A stretch of DNA of 64,000 bases from Endocalyx cinctus (Eukaryota; Ascomycota; Sordariomycetes; Amphisphaeriales; Apiosporaceae). The stretch's first letter is position 1; each line of letters begins with the position of its first letter. The notes under the pieces were generated by a model, which was given only the letters and a program-made list of their open reading frames with translations, was not told where the DNA came from and searched no databases. The stretch covers positions 1,116,001-1,180,000 of the forward strand of contig BCKC01000002.1 of assembly GCA_001600455.1 (NCBI GenBank), written 5' to 3'. The translations under genes were made by a program, and so were the position numbers. Shown here in pieces: positions 35,653 to 48,190 of this stretch.

Positions 35653-38600
35653 CTTGAATTCTTGGCGAGGAAAATATTGGAGTAAGGACAGGAATATGGG
35701 AAATAAAAGGGGGCGATAGGGATATTGGGTAGGTTCAACCTAAGACAGAACGAGCAGAACAGTAAAAAGAAAGAGAGAAAGAAGAAGTGTATAGAAAAGA
35801 ACAAAGCATTCTGGCTAGGGAACAATGGAGGCCACGAAGATATAGGGTGGCATGAGAGATATTTATCAGCAACGTGGACTATAGCTCTAGACCATCGAAG
35901 ACATAAAAATAGATATATGTAGACATAGGTCCATTGGGAAACTGGATGATTACAATAGGTCGAGACAATGATGCCCAAGCCTTGTGACCAACTGGAGCTT
36001 TCCATAGTGGTGTTGATAAGCGGTGCGTGCGTATCATACGTAACATAGGACACCCAACATAACAACGGGTTTAAGACAGCAAGTGGACTATACCCCGTGT
36101 CTCGGGATTCCTAGCCAAAGGCAACAAGGAGCTCTCTCACCGCTTAGGGGCCAAAGGATATTTTTAAGGGTCCTTTATAAAGTAACGGAGATTGTTCAAT
36201 CAGGCTGAACAATCGTGGGACGTACCAATAGTCTAGGGGGTGGCTTTAGAAGAGAAGTATTTTCCCGAGACCGTTACAATAAATATGCAAATCCGGAATT
36301 GGATAAGATTAACGGGGGCCGGAGAAGTAATTGGATGTCTGTTTCCCGTTAGTTATATTTATCGAGCGAGTTTATTTGGCGTGAGTATTTAATGAAGGCC
36401 GTTGGTCAGCGTCCTTGCACAATGGTGCATATGCGGGAAATGGCATGTGAAAAGGGAGGGAAATGATGCATAGCGTGAGTGTTGAATTTCAGCTTGAGAA
36501 ATCAAAAATAGATAATGGGTATAGAAAAATAAATTTATAACAGGTAGTATAGAAGCTCGGTTGAAGTGAAACCAACTCGTGTGGAACATGGGTTGAATAG
36601 AAGGGGGTATATTATTGTTATATGATAAGAAGATTGGGTGTGGATTTTGGGGGTTCTGGTCTTATGATTCAGTACCTACAAATATATCAAATATATAAGT
36701 TCAATGGTGCAATATGTAAGTACCTAAAGTAATTACTATGCGAGAGACAAAGAGTTATAATAGGCTGATGAGAAGGACAATAGACGATTAAAGCGAGCTA
36801 AAAGCCGACGTTAGACGTTGGACTTTGAAGGCAAAAGGCTAAGAGAGAAAAAAGAGAACGAGGAAGATTCCACGTGTTTGGGAAGGGAGAAGGGGAATTT
36901 CTAATATAAGAATAGAAAGATATAAGATGGGATTTTGTTGGTTAGGGATAGACGTAGACGAGTAAGAATAAGTTGAATGATCTGAATGATATTTATATAC
37001 TATCAAGTACGAGACCGTCGTTTCCTGTCCTGATTAACTACTTAGGTACTTTAAGTAAGTTTAGAGATATGGAAAGGTACCCGGACCTAGGTAATGACGA
37101 GTACGAAGCCCAGAAAACCGGGAAACAATGTTTATCTTATATATTATACACAGTATGAAACAACGAGCAGGTTGATCAAATAAATGCTATAAAGGATATA
37201 CTTAAGAGGTACTTAGGATTTAAGTATATCATTAACGCATAATCTATTCTTGTTTTTTTTTATTCATCTCTAATTTGAGGAAAAGAAAAGCTGGTAGAAA
37301 AAAGTTTTTCATTTTTTTTTTTCGTCACGATGAGAAATTGGTACAGGTCATGACACAATACAGAAATGTTCCGAAGCATGTTAGAGTACCCTAACCTAGA
37401 AAGATACCACAGTAAGTATAGCTAATACTGCAGCTAACCAAAATGGAATGCGGGCGATCCTACAATTGGCCACTTATACACGGTACCTGAAAATCTTCAT
37501 GACAAGAGGTATCTTTCCCGTGGTACTTTTTTCAGAGGTTTTATCTATCGGACTACAAAGAAAAAAAAGATGAAAAATGAAAAATGAAAAATACGGACAA
37601 TATTTAGAATAGATATCTTATTTTATTTTCATATATATAATTAATTTAAATTGGAATAATATATTAATTGGACTTCAAGCTTTTTATCACGATTTAATAC
37701 TCAAAGGTATTGAAGCTGTAAAGTCACCTAAGTAAGGTACCTACTAAGCTATCATCGGCTATTCAAGGTAAGAAGAAGTACTCCGTAGAAGTATACTTAA
37801 GTACGTACCTAGTGGTGAAGGAAATCGGGTGAGGCTCTCCAGTTCTTTTCACTACCCTTTAGTGTAAGCCAACCCCTGTATATTCTAGAAAACATGTACC
37901 TAGAATGGATACTTTATAGTACTGTATGTTAAGTATGTTAAGTATGTTAAGTACTCAGTACCCACCTAACTTAATGTTTATGGATAGATTGATTGTACTA
38001 CCTACGCAGCTACGTATACCTTTCCATAATGTGATATGTAACAGACGAACACTTCATTCTCTATCTCTGTCAAACCTATCGAGCCCCTGTGCTAGATCAC
38101 GTTTGCAGATCCATCGTATTAGCGGTCTGGTTGGGCTTGTTGGGCGGTTCTCGTTATCACCCTCTTACAAAATCAATTCGATCTTCAATAATAATAAATA
38201 AATAATAAACAACAACGGTAACAATAACAAATCATTACGATACGAAACAAGCTAGGGTTCACTTCCTGTGCGTTAAAAGATAAGGTAGCTTACCTTTTAG
38301 GTACCTACCTAGTGGAATATTTACTGAACTGACTGACTTACTCACTTACACGTACACACACTCATTAAGCCTTTGCGTCCAGTATTGCCCATTTCCGATC
38401 TAGACGTCTTAGGGTTATACGAGCAAGATTAGAACCGGTTCGTACCTCTGAAGTACCACGAGTTCCTTCGTCAACACGGACGACGTGCTTGACAAACGAT
38501 ATTCCCCATTCCCCAGAAAATAAATTTTAAGATCTCGTGATGTTGGAATATGATTGCATAATAATAGCTAACTTGGCTTTGCTGGGGATAGTAGAACATG

Positions 38601-40812
38601 GGGAAACGTAAAAAGAGTCTTAGCTTAGCTGCGAGAAGAGCATCGGTTTAGCTAATAACTTTCCAAACACAGTCATCTAGGAAGGGCCAAGGTGAAAGAA
38701 GAACAATCAAAACCAGCATCACGCGGTTCGGCTAACTACTAGGTATACCTCAGGTCCAATCTGCTGACCTCGTTGTTATTTCATTGGATTGTGAAAAGCT
38801 ATTCATCAAGTAATTAAGGGGTAATGGAAAAAGAGAGCTTGGGGAACTCTTAGTCAAGAGAAACGGTCTAGCCACTCTCACGATAACCTCTGACTAACTA
38901 GTCCTCCAACTTTTTGGAGATGGCGGTGCAACTCCGCAAGTGGGCCATCGTCAAATGATTGTCAATGGTGACATATGCTACGAATCGCAGCTCATCGTCG
39001 GTAGTGCGTGTAGAGAGAAAGGGGAGATAAGACGGTGAGAAAGATGAACACCGGAAGGAAAGGAAAACTTCCATGGTAACACTAGCATTCATGGATCCAA
39101 TCCATCCATCTATCAATAATTCACATGATATTTTATTTTATTTTATTTTTATTTATTATTTACTTATTTATTTTTTGTTTTTCTCCTGTATATTTATTTC
39201 CCTTTTCCCCTTATGGAATCTGATAGGTCTAATGGTGGCAGTGAATTGTAGTGGAAAATTGGGTACTAATATTTTAGTTTAGTGGAGGCGGATACCCGCT
39301 GAAGGCCCCATTCATTACGCCCTTTGGTCCTCCAGGTCCTTAGGTACTTAAGTATCTATACGTATTGATTTTATACGGTTCTATTTTTACATAATCGTCC
39401 TACGAGCTAGCGGTTGACCTGGCCGAGTCAATCATTGATTCCAAAAGCTCGTATCGTTCTGATCTCTGTACAGTACTTTTTCCTTTCCTTGCTTCTTTAG
39501 ATAAGAGAAAATGATCGGTAAAAAAGAAACTTGAAGTCTAGTTGAAAGGGCGGCGACGCCGTTACGATTACAAGGATACTAACGAGCGTCGTATGTACTG
39601 CACATGGCAGAATGCGGCCCTCTCATGAACTGGAAGACATTAACGATTACCGGTGATCAGCGTCAACTTCAATTATCTATCTCTTTTCTCCCGATTTCTA
39701 TGCATATTTAGTATACCATCTATCTACACCGATAGTTACCACCGGCAGTTTATTGATTGATTCCTTCGCAAGAAACTCCGGTTTAAAATACGTGTATAAT
39801 ATAACAATAAGAACAAGGAGAGAGAGAGAAAAACGAACAAGCAAGTAAATTTGAAACTGCGGCGACGTGTCTCTTTCGTTCTTCCTTTTTTGACCTCTCT
39901 CTCGCGAACCATACCCAAATTTGCCGGTTGCAAGAGGCGACGTACGCAATCGAAATGTAATAATTGCCATTGCACGCGGTTCATCGGGTTTCATACCTCC
40001 TTGATTCGATGAGTCCAGGGTTTACTATTTTACCTAAACCGTAACGTTTTCGTCGATTGATTCACTCGGATAGATTGCAAATTCAACCCAATTCCCGCCG
40101 TCGTACTGCAGCGGTGATCCTTCTATTCGTTCTTTTTTATCTTTTCCCATCCTATTGTACACTCCCCTCTCCCAATGTAGTACTTCAGTGTAGTACTTGT
40201 GAAAAGCTTGACAAAGCTTGACTTCGTTGATGATGATAAGACCCGACACCGCGCCTTTGGGAAAATGCCGAGGAAGTGAGCAAAAAAAGAGATTCATGTG
40301 CTTTCTTCCTCCGACACTATAATAGCGGTTCGATCATTATCCAGATGTACAATCTTGTCAAGATACAAGAATACAGGCGTAACCCGGCAAAGACGGGAAC
40401 GAATTTGCTGCGTAGACCCAGCACGAGCAAGTTTATCACGATCCCGCCTATGCCCCACCCCTCCTCAATTCTTAAGTTCGAGAATTCGGGGTAGAAAAAA
40501 AAAATGAATGGCCCCAAACTTATCCGTAGGATCTTACAAACTTTAACGCGGGCGGTGGAGTTTTAGCAGATCGCGGGGTCATTCAAACGTAAAAGAAAAT
40601 AAAAAACTCACATATGAATAAACCTCGCATATTGGTGGATACTGTGGAATAAGTTACTAAAGTAGTCTCCAATTTCATCTTCATTTTGTAAGCTTCGTAA
40701 GCTTCTAGAAAATACTGTTCGGCCGGCTATACAGCGAATATCAATTGGAGTATTAAAAGAATTACCTTGTTTGGTGGTACCTTTACTTCGTCATACAGGT
40801 TTTTACGAAATC
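35653..40812. other. 5.2 kb gene-poor region
   Basis: Divergent spacer between GDH2 and kynureninase, much longer than a promoter needs. It contains repeated GGTACCTA/TAGGTACC-type words (especially 37720-37820 and 38290-38320), a TGTTAAGTA tandem (37926-37956), a GAAAAAT tandem (about 37571-37592) and many A/T tracts. Minus-strand 38898-39116 and plus-strand 40345-40494 frames have somewhat coding-like third positions, but I cannot assign them. A long noncoding transcript or an unrecognised small gene is possible. Confidence 0.5.
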
Positions 40813-42575
40813 ATGAGTACATTGCAAGAGGGTTCTCCCTATTCGAGTCTCCGGGAGCAAGCTAAAGTTCTCGACGAGGAAGATAGCCTCCGTCATCTCC
40901 GTTCCGAGTTCCACATCCCAACAAAGGCCGACGTTTTGAGAAAGACGCTGTCAAAAGAAGGTGACTATCATCATCATTATTGTGCTATTTTCTTCTTATC
41001 TTTCGCCCCATATAACATGTCACTTTCGCTTCCAGCGCTCAACATATGATGTGATCGGAAAAGAAAAGAAAGAAAGAAACAACCCCCCAAAAAAGTACTG
41101 AAAACTTCTTTCCAGAAAGTCGCAATGCCGATGAAACGAAGGCTTGCACGTATCTATGCGGGAACTCGCTCGGGCTGCAGCCCAAGCGGACGGCGACCCG
41201 CGTCCAGCAGTACCTCGGAACGTGGGCCGCGCAGGCGGTGCAGGGCCACTTCAAGCCGCTGGACGACTCGCCGCTGCCCACCTGGCTAGACGCGGACGCC
41301 CGAGCGGCCAAGTTGATGGCCCCCGTCGTCGGCGCCGACGAATCAGAGGTCGCCGTCATGCAGACCCTGACCGTCAACCTGCACCTGCTCATGTCCGCCT
41401 TCTACCGCCCGGATCCGAGGGGCAAGCACAAGATCATCCTGGAGAACAGGGCGTTCCCCAGCGATCATGTAAGTACCCGAGTTTTTAAAATAGCGTGATG
41501 AAAAAAAAAAAGATAAAACAATGGAATAAATTAAATTAAAATAAGATCGACATTGGTTTTTTCTTTTCTTTTTTTCGTTTTTGCATTTTGGTTCGTGTAT
41601 GCATATGCTAAGAAGAAATACGTGATTAAAAAAAAAACCCTTGTCAAGTTTGCCGTTTTGAGCCAGATTCGTCACCACGGGCTTTCTCCGGAAACGTCGA
41701 TGGTGACGATCGAGTCGCCCTTCTCGGCCGATCCCGTGATCAGCACGTACGACATCCAATCGATGATCTCGAAGCACGCGTCGGACACGGCGCTGATCCT
41801 GCTGCCGGGGATCCAGTACTACACGGGCCAGCTGCTCGACATCCCGATCATCACGGCGTACGCGCACCAGCACGGCATCTTCATCCTCTGGGACCTCGCG
41901 CACGCGGTCGGGAACGTGCCGCTCTCGCTGCGCGACTGGGACGTCGACGCGGCCGCCTGGTGCACGTACAAGTACCTCAACGGCGGGCCCGGGTGCATCG
42001 GCGGCATGTACATCAACTCGCGCAATGGCCTCGTCACCACCACCGTCGCCGACGAGAGTCCCGCCCGGGAGCGGGGTTACGGGAATAGGCTCTCGGGCTG
42101 GTGGGGCAACGATAAGGCTACCCGCTTTCAGATGGAGACGAAGTTTCACCCGGTCAAGGGCGCGGCCGGCTTCCAGCTCAGCAACCCCAGCATCTTCGAT
42201 ATCACGAGCCTAAGCGCCTCGCTCGAGGTCTTCGACCTCGCCGGTGGCATGGGCCCCGTAAGGGAGAAGTCCAAGAAGCTCACGGCGTTCCTGGAGCAGT
42301 GCCTTGCTGCCATGCCGAGCGACGTGAGGAAGCTCTTCAGGAGTATTACGCCTTCGGATCCGGAGCAGAGGGGCGCTCAGCTGAGCCTTATGCTGGCTGA
42401 TGGGCTCCTGCACCGTACGCTGGAGGTTCTTCTCGAGCATGGGGTGATCGTCGACGAGAGACAGCCTAATGTTATTAGAGTGGCGCCTGCTCCGCTGTAT
42501 AATACCTTTGCTGATTGCGTTGCCTTCGTCGAGGCTTTGGAACCAGCGCTGCTAGCGGCATATAAGGCCTCATAG
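40813..42575 (+). CDS. BNA5: Kynureninase
   Basis: PLP enzyme of the kynurenine pathway. It cleaves kynurenine or 3-hydroxykynurenine to anthranilate or 3-hydroxyanthranilate plus alanine, on the route to NAD. Three exons (40813-40960, 41116-41468, 41649-42575) give 475 residues. YLCGNSLGLQPKR near the N-terminus, NRAFPSDH at the second exon end, WDLAHAVGNVPL, and CTYKYLNGGPG with the Schiff-base Lys are all present. GWWGNDKATRF and FQLSNPSI continue the family pattern. An earlier in-frame ATG at 40771 exists, but MSTLQEG at 40813 is the normal family start. Intron 2 is comparatively long (180 bp) and A/T-rich. Confidence 0.94.
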
Positions 42576-43493
42576 ATTATTATTTCTGGCTGTATTTGGG
42601 TATGTCCTGATTCATATTTCTTATATCTATTGACGTTGAAGCTTCATCCTTTCACTTCTCATATACGGTGTCCTAGGCAGGTAGGTCAAGTCTACTCAAG
42701 AATTGCTTCTTGGCGGGCTACGTGTCACTGAGAATTGTGGACATAAGCGACTGATAGTAACTTTTAGCTGTAGTATAGACTGCTGCGCACATTCATTAGG
42801 CCCGCTGCATCGGATTCAATGCGCCAATACTAGGTACCGTACTTAGTTTAAGAATATCATTTTTGACTCTCTATGAAAAGTTTACATGATCTCCAGCCAG
42901 GCCGTCTCGTATTTCATTTCAGAGGAAAATTAATCCTTGTTTATTTTCTAGAGTTTAGATCAGAGGCGACACGTCAATAACTATCTATGCCTAGCTTCAT
43001 ATTCTCTAAACTCAATTTCCACTTTTGGAAAGAAACCTCGAATACATAGCCCGAGCCACATCAAAGACCATACCAATAAAATACGTATTGAAGTAGTCGA
43101 TCGTCGTCTAAGACTCCTCCCTCTTGAGCTGCTACAGTAGAGAAGTGTGGCTAAGCACAATGTCATAATCAGCTGTCAGGTACAAGAAACGAATGCCAAG
43201 TGAATCACTCGTAGATCTCAGCCAATCAAACATGATAAAGTCTATTAGCGTTTACCCGGTCTGGAATATCGTGTTCGACGCCACGGACCTGTGACGTAAC
43301 TTCCAAGAAATTCCAAGTCAACGCATAATGGAATTGAAGATTCCAGAAAATACATAAATAAACCGGGCAGAGAACAACTCGATATCTTGTTTTTTAGAAA
43401 ACCCCCCAAAGATTTGCCATTCCATTCTCTTTTTTTGCTTTTACAACTCAGAAAATTCCTCGAACGAAAACAAAGACACACAGAAGACCTGAA
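42576..43493. other. Intergenic downstream of kynureninase
   Basis: Spacer of 0.9 kb with no recognised gene. Its right end is the proposed transcribed leader of the small gene below. Short antisense frames at 42981-43166 and 43245-43481 have no recognisable content. Confidence 0.45.
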
Positions 43494-43592
43494 GTAAGTA
43501 ATAATTATTTAGTATTTCTCTCTTCTACACTAATAATTGCACGAAATACGAATGACAAGATTTACTAACACTTTCTTCTGCTAAGATTCCAG
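43494..43592 (+). other. Probable leader intron of the 41-residue ORF
   Basis: GTAAGTA donor, TACTAAC branch-type sequence about 30 bases before the end, a pyrimidine-rich tract and a CCAG acceptor make this one of the best intron matches in the intergenic DNA. It ends 108 bases before the small ATG at 43701, so it would sit in a 5' UTR. Confidence 0.5.
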
Positions 43593-43700
43593 CTCTCTCT
43601 ACTTAAATACCTAATAGATATCCTACAAATCGGAAAAAAAAAGAATCGCCATCTCATTGAAAATTCCCCCTCTTTCATTGAAAATACCAAAATCCACAAA

Positions 43701-43826
43701 ATGCCATTTTTTTACCACAAGAACGTCGGCGGCAGACGCTTCGGTACCAGCGTTCACGCCGACCGGCACGGCGTCCACCGCGGGCCTTGGCGCTTCACTT
43801 TCGGCAGATTCAGCTGCTTCAGATAA
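43701..43826 (+). CDS. Small Arg/His-rich protein, 41 residues
   Basis: The product is unrecognised. The ATG follows CACAAA, a good fungal start context. Codon third positions from codon 9 on are overwhelmingly C or G in a region where flanking DNA is AT-rich, which argues for translation. The protein is basic and aromatic, with Arg, His, Gly and Phe making up most of it (YHKNVGGRRFG and HRGPWRFTFGRF). It has no signal peptide or membrane segment. A strong intron lies just upstream in the presumed leader. It could be a secreted or nucleic-acid-binding micropeptide, but no function can be given. Confidence 0.45.
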   Translation: MPFFYHKNVGGRRFGTSVHADRHGVHRGPWRFTFGRFSCFR

Positions 43827-44758
43827 GAATTGTTAACGTCGGTTGATCTAATACGAGCGGTTCTTCTCTTAGCGCCTCGCCTCTTAGAAGAAAAAAAATA
43901 AACTCTTCTTTTCTTCTTCGCACATTGTGTCATCGCTCGATTCTTCGTAGGAAAATGAAAGGAGAGAAACAAAAGAAAAATATTTATACGATCGACTACT
44001 TGAAAAACAGGGGCTTCGGGAAGAGCAGCATTGTTTTATATCGAGAAACCACGAGAGTACCGCCGGATAAGATATGAGTACAGCATACTAGATGGATGAG
44101 TACACGGACTTTTACGTGTTTGTGTTGGTCATGCGACGGGTTAGAGGGATATACGAACGTTTACGCGAGATACGAATTCCGATGAGTTGGCGTTATTCGA
44201 CAGGCGGGTCGGGCTTGTTTGTTCCTAGGTTACGATAATTTACTACGTCTACTAATACAAAATATAAATATTCTTCATATTTTGGTTCGCAGACCCGATT
44301 TCATTCTGAACAGGCAGATAATTACGTCAGTCTCGAATAGACGCGACTTACTTCAAGTGAGTCAAGGCGAGCTTAGTACATATATTATAGATGCAAGGCC
44401 GATATACTTTATTTTCAAAGTTGATATATATATATATATCATTATTATGCTATTTTAGGACGTATCACTGTCGTGGGTGGTTTGTAGTCGTGTGGCGTAT
44501 CGCCAAGTTCTTCTCGTCTTGAGCTTTTGATACCTCCTAGGTTCTCTTTTTGTCTCCTTCATAGACTAATCTTAGCGACTATATTACCTCTTCAACGATA
44601 TAGCTATCATATGTCCTCGAATACGGTTATGTACGGACCGCCTATTATTACGGGGTTAATGATACTTATTCCCGCTTATAATATATTTAAGAGATGAGTG
44701 ACCAAACATCTGCTTTTCATTCTCCTTCTTGGCCATCCTTCATATATCCAATACTAAG

Positions 44759-44793
<35 letters not shown>

Positions 44794-46413
44794 AAAGATT
44801 TGACTTATCTCTAGATATACAATAGTAGGTATCCATGTGTGAGAGGCCAAGATATGTTAAAGTGTAGGGTACCGCAGCTACGTAGACGGAGTTTAGCAGT
44901 GGAACAACTGTATAGTTTAAAAGCCTAATGATTCCTTTATTGATCCTTGGCCTGTCGATTCTATCTATAATGGGGAAGCAACCCTCCGGGTAGCTGTAGG
45001 CAAGCTGTTAAAGAACTAATACCCGTGGCATGTTCAGAAAATCCTGCATATATGATGCTACAGGATTGGGTATACAACAACCCAGGACAAGATCATTAAT
45101 GGTCAACTGAGAAAATAAACCCAGGAACCACAATGGCCAGTAATAAGAATGTACCGTAGACGCAGGCCCTTTTGACCTTGGTGATTTGATCGGTCACCGC
45201 CGCAGTAGGTTTTGTTATTTAATAATAGTTCGTACGCGGCGGCTTGTCAACAAATCCATCGTATAGCTCTCATTAACCACCGAGAGCTACCCTTTTCTCA
45301 TCGCCGTCTGGAATACCCTCACTAATTATCCGATCCAGAAGGAGATCCCGGTCCAGTTGTGTGGCGGTAAGTGAGCCGTCCCAGCTTAATTTTCCACGAA
45401 CGCTCACATCACCTATCCATCTGCCCAAGCGCATCAAGAGAGCGGCGGTCTTGAAGAGAAACCAAGGATGGAGAAAAAAAAATAGACAGAGACGGAGAGA
45501 AAAAGTTGCGAGGATTAAGGGCTTGATAAAAACCTTATCGGAGCAGTACTTTGCACGAGAAGAAACGCGAGACGTCGTCCCGATATTTTGATACATATAC
45601 TGCATACCAGCCACAAAAGCTCAGTTAGCCATCCTAACCGTCGTATTTTGCCATCTAGTTACAAATTTTAATCTCAACGTAGCGTCGCTCATCTCCAAAC
45701 TTGAAGGTAGCTCAGAACCTATCATTCCTGTTGTAAGGCAGCCCTTGGTCTATCACCTTGAGGTCCAGTTATATGTAGAAGCAAGTAGTCAATTTAAATG
45801 ATCGAGGATTATTAGACTTCTCAACCGGGTACTGGTTTTGACAAATAATTAATTACTAGGCTTCTTGCTGTCCTACGAATATATATATATATAATTCAAT
45901 TACCTCTTCCTTGATAATATTAGTTACCCAGTGAATGTTGAGTTTTGGGGACGAGTCTAATTAACTTGATTGGAAGATGGCGACTAGAAATAGATTTAGG
46001 GACAATTGTTCAACTCATTAAGAGTAAAAGAATACCTACTTATAAGGTAGGATTTCTCATGCTAATTAATACAATGGATTGGTCATTCACTCTCCTCATC
46101 ATATCTACCACGCGCACACACAAATTTTCAAAGTAACACTGATATTCCTCAAACTTATTTAAAGACAACCTCGAAACAAGATCTTCTCACTATCACTACC
46201 CTAAATCACAATTAATTAATTGCTGTATTGAAGTAGTCTTACCAATACACCAACCCCTACCTCTTTTTCTTTTTCTTGATTGTACATTAATCACATCTAT
46301 TCTTCGACCGACTCCCTATTCAATATCAACGTTCATTCTAGGTTTAATACTCATTGAATCTACAAAGAATATATCGACAAAGCTCAAGTTTTCCATCCAA
46401 AGAATTCACAGAT
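43827..46413. other. 2.6 kb intergenic with T15A23 palindrome
   Basis: No gene is recognised. A run of 15 T (44759-44773) is followed directly by 23 A (44774-44796), a perfect self-complementary tract. The remainder is AT-rich with scattered short frames. One minus-strand 113-codon frame (45273-45614) has no recognisable feature. Confidence 0.5.
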
Positions 46414-46773
46414 ATGTCGAAGCAAGCTATCGACCTGAACTTCAAAATGAGCTCGGCGAAGACTAGTTTCGATAAAGCCGACCCTGCGAAGGCAAAGAAC
46501 CTACAGCCGACGACGGAGATCAAAGCAAAGACCACGACCAAGCCGGAAAAGCACGATAGTGATAAGAGAGAGAGCATCCGCGTACTCGGTAAAAAGAAAA
46601 AGCCTACCACATCCAACTCGGAAAGCGACAAGTCTCCCAAGAAAGGAGTCGCGGTCAGAACCGGCCGGGTCGCGAAAAAAACGAGAAAGCGGCCATCATC
46701 GACGCCAGAAATGACTGCCGCAAAACTAGAACGGCAGAAGAGAAAGAGTGCGATGAAGTTTATACTGGGCTAG
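46414..46773 (+). CDS. Small Lys-rich basic protein, 119 residues
   Basis: The family is unrecognised. A single-exon frame begins MSKQAIDLNF (46414); an in-frame upstream ATG at 46354 would add 20 less convincing residues. Lys, Thr, Ser and Pro dominate, with KKKKP, SPKKG, KKTRKRP and a basic C-terminus ending KSAMKFILG. These look like nuclear localisation or nucleic-acid-binding stretches. It is predicted to be intrinsically disordered with a very high pI. Length and an intact frame in an AT-rich region favour a real gene, but no domain supports it. Confidence 0.5.
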   Translation: MSKQAIDLNFKMSSAKTSFDKADPAKAKNLQPTTEIKAKTTTKPEKHDSDKRESIRVLGKKKKPTTSNSESDKSPKKGVAVRTGRVAKKTRKRPSSTPEMTAAKLERQKRKSAMKFILG

Positions 46774-47685
46774 TGAAATAGAACGAGCAATCAGACGATA
46801 ATGCCAGTCTCTCTATTCGCATGGCTGAGGCCTTGTCTTCCTATAACACGGTTTGTATAATGAATCCTAACAAGTTGGATAATACACAATTCTAACACAT
46901 TTAAAAGTTCTTATGATCACCACGACTACCTGAGAGAACTCACACGAACATATATTAACCTCCCACTAGTTGTCTAGCACGCTTAACTATCACCTTCCAC
47001 AATGACGAAAAGGCCAAGTACTGTCTGGATGAACAACAGCAACAAAAACAACTTTAGTACCCCCAGCCATTGGATCTATACTTTTCAAGGGATGGATTAT
47101 TACAAGGTTTCCCAACGAGAAATCGCATGATGAGGAGGATGAAGGGAGGGGGCCAAATTTCACGATATGGAAATCTTTACGAAGAAATTGAAATCATTTA
47201 TTGGTAGATCGGATTTGGATCTACTTTAGCGGTATAGTAGGAATGGTATAAGTTAAATTGGAAAAAAAAAAGAACCCTTGAATCAATACAGCAGCGTGCT
47301 GAAATTGATGGTGATATCTTGATGAAGTGAAGTCTTTTAGATGACAAATAAAGAGCCAATCACCCATTAGCATGCTACACACACACACTGACACACTACG
47401 TAGTACGTACAGGTATGTGCACCGTATTGTTTTAGCGGGTTAATCCCTGTAACATGGCTGCAGGGGTGGAGGGGCAAACGTTGACAAACCACCCCGCCGA
47501 TATAATTTTTAAGTCCGATCTAAATTACTATCAAGAAGTACTTTCTTGCTATCACTGTGATGCGTCTAAAGAGATATATATTTCTACGAATGTAACGACT
47601 CACGAGAATCTATGAAACATCCACATCCCTAAAACAAAATATCCATAATTATTTCAAGTAATATAAGCTTCACTATAGAGAAACG
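46774..47685. other. Intergenic, basic-protein gene to CHY gene
   Basis: 0.9 kb AT-rich spacer with a short CA repeat (about 47379-47392). It holds the promoter of the CHY-type gene. No gene is seen. Confidence 0.5.
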
Positions 47686-48190
47686 ATGTGGTTAGTACTA
47701 TCTTCCCGACCACTGAAAACCCCCCCGAAAAAAGAAGAGAGAAAAAAAAGATAGCTACCCTATATAAGCCACAACACAACTCCTAAGCCAGCCACTCAAC
47801 TAACAACTTCTCTCCCGCGTATACAGCAAACACATCCTCAACGCCCAAGTCTCGATCCGCTCCCCCTGCTGCCGCAAGTGGTTCGACTGCGCCGAATGCC
47901 ACGCCGAGAAGGAGACGCACGAGCTGATGCGAACGTTCGAGATGACGTTCGCGTGCAAAAAGTGCAAGAAGTGCTTCCGGAAGGACGCCCAGGAGTTCGA
48001 GGAGGCCGACGAGTACTGCCCGCACTGCGATAACCACTTCGTCATCGACGCCGCCATACCCAAGCCGGCCCTCACGGTCGAGGGCGACGACGCGAGGGTC
48101 GATAACCGCATGCTCAAGGACGACCGCGTCAAGAACGAGTCGCAGAGGACGATTTTTGATATACAGGCTGAGGCGGATAAGTTGGGATGA
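47686..48190 (+). CDS. CHY-type zinc-binding protein
   Basis: Small metal-binding protein resembling the zf-CHY/Hot13 group. Hot13 assists Tim proteins and Mia40 in yeast; other CHY proteins act in ubiquitination. Two exons, 47686-47690 (5 nt, ATGTG) and 47827-48190, give 122 residues. The 5-nt exon is needed to start MCKHILNAQVSIRSPCC. Zinc pairs follow in order: CKH, CCRKWFDCAECH, CKKCKKCF and CPHCDNHF. The C-terminal tail is charged. The intron (47691-47826) uses GTTAGT and ends TACAG. A longer first exon upstream was looked for and not found. Confidence 0.82.

Noticed and set aside
37926..38201. 91-codon plus-strand frame beginning with MLSMLSMLS
   Set aside because: Its start is produced by a TGTTAAGTA tandem repeat; the rest has no coding character.
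41343..42149. 268-codon open frame on the minus strand
   Set aside because: It is antisense to kynureninase and runs through its second intron; no recognisable domain.
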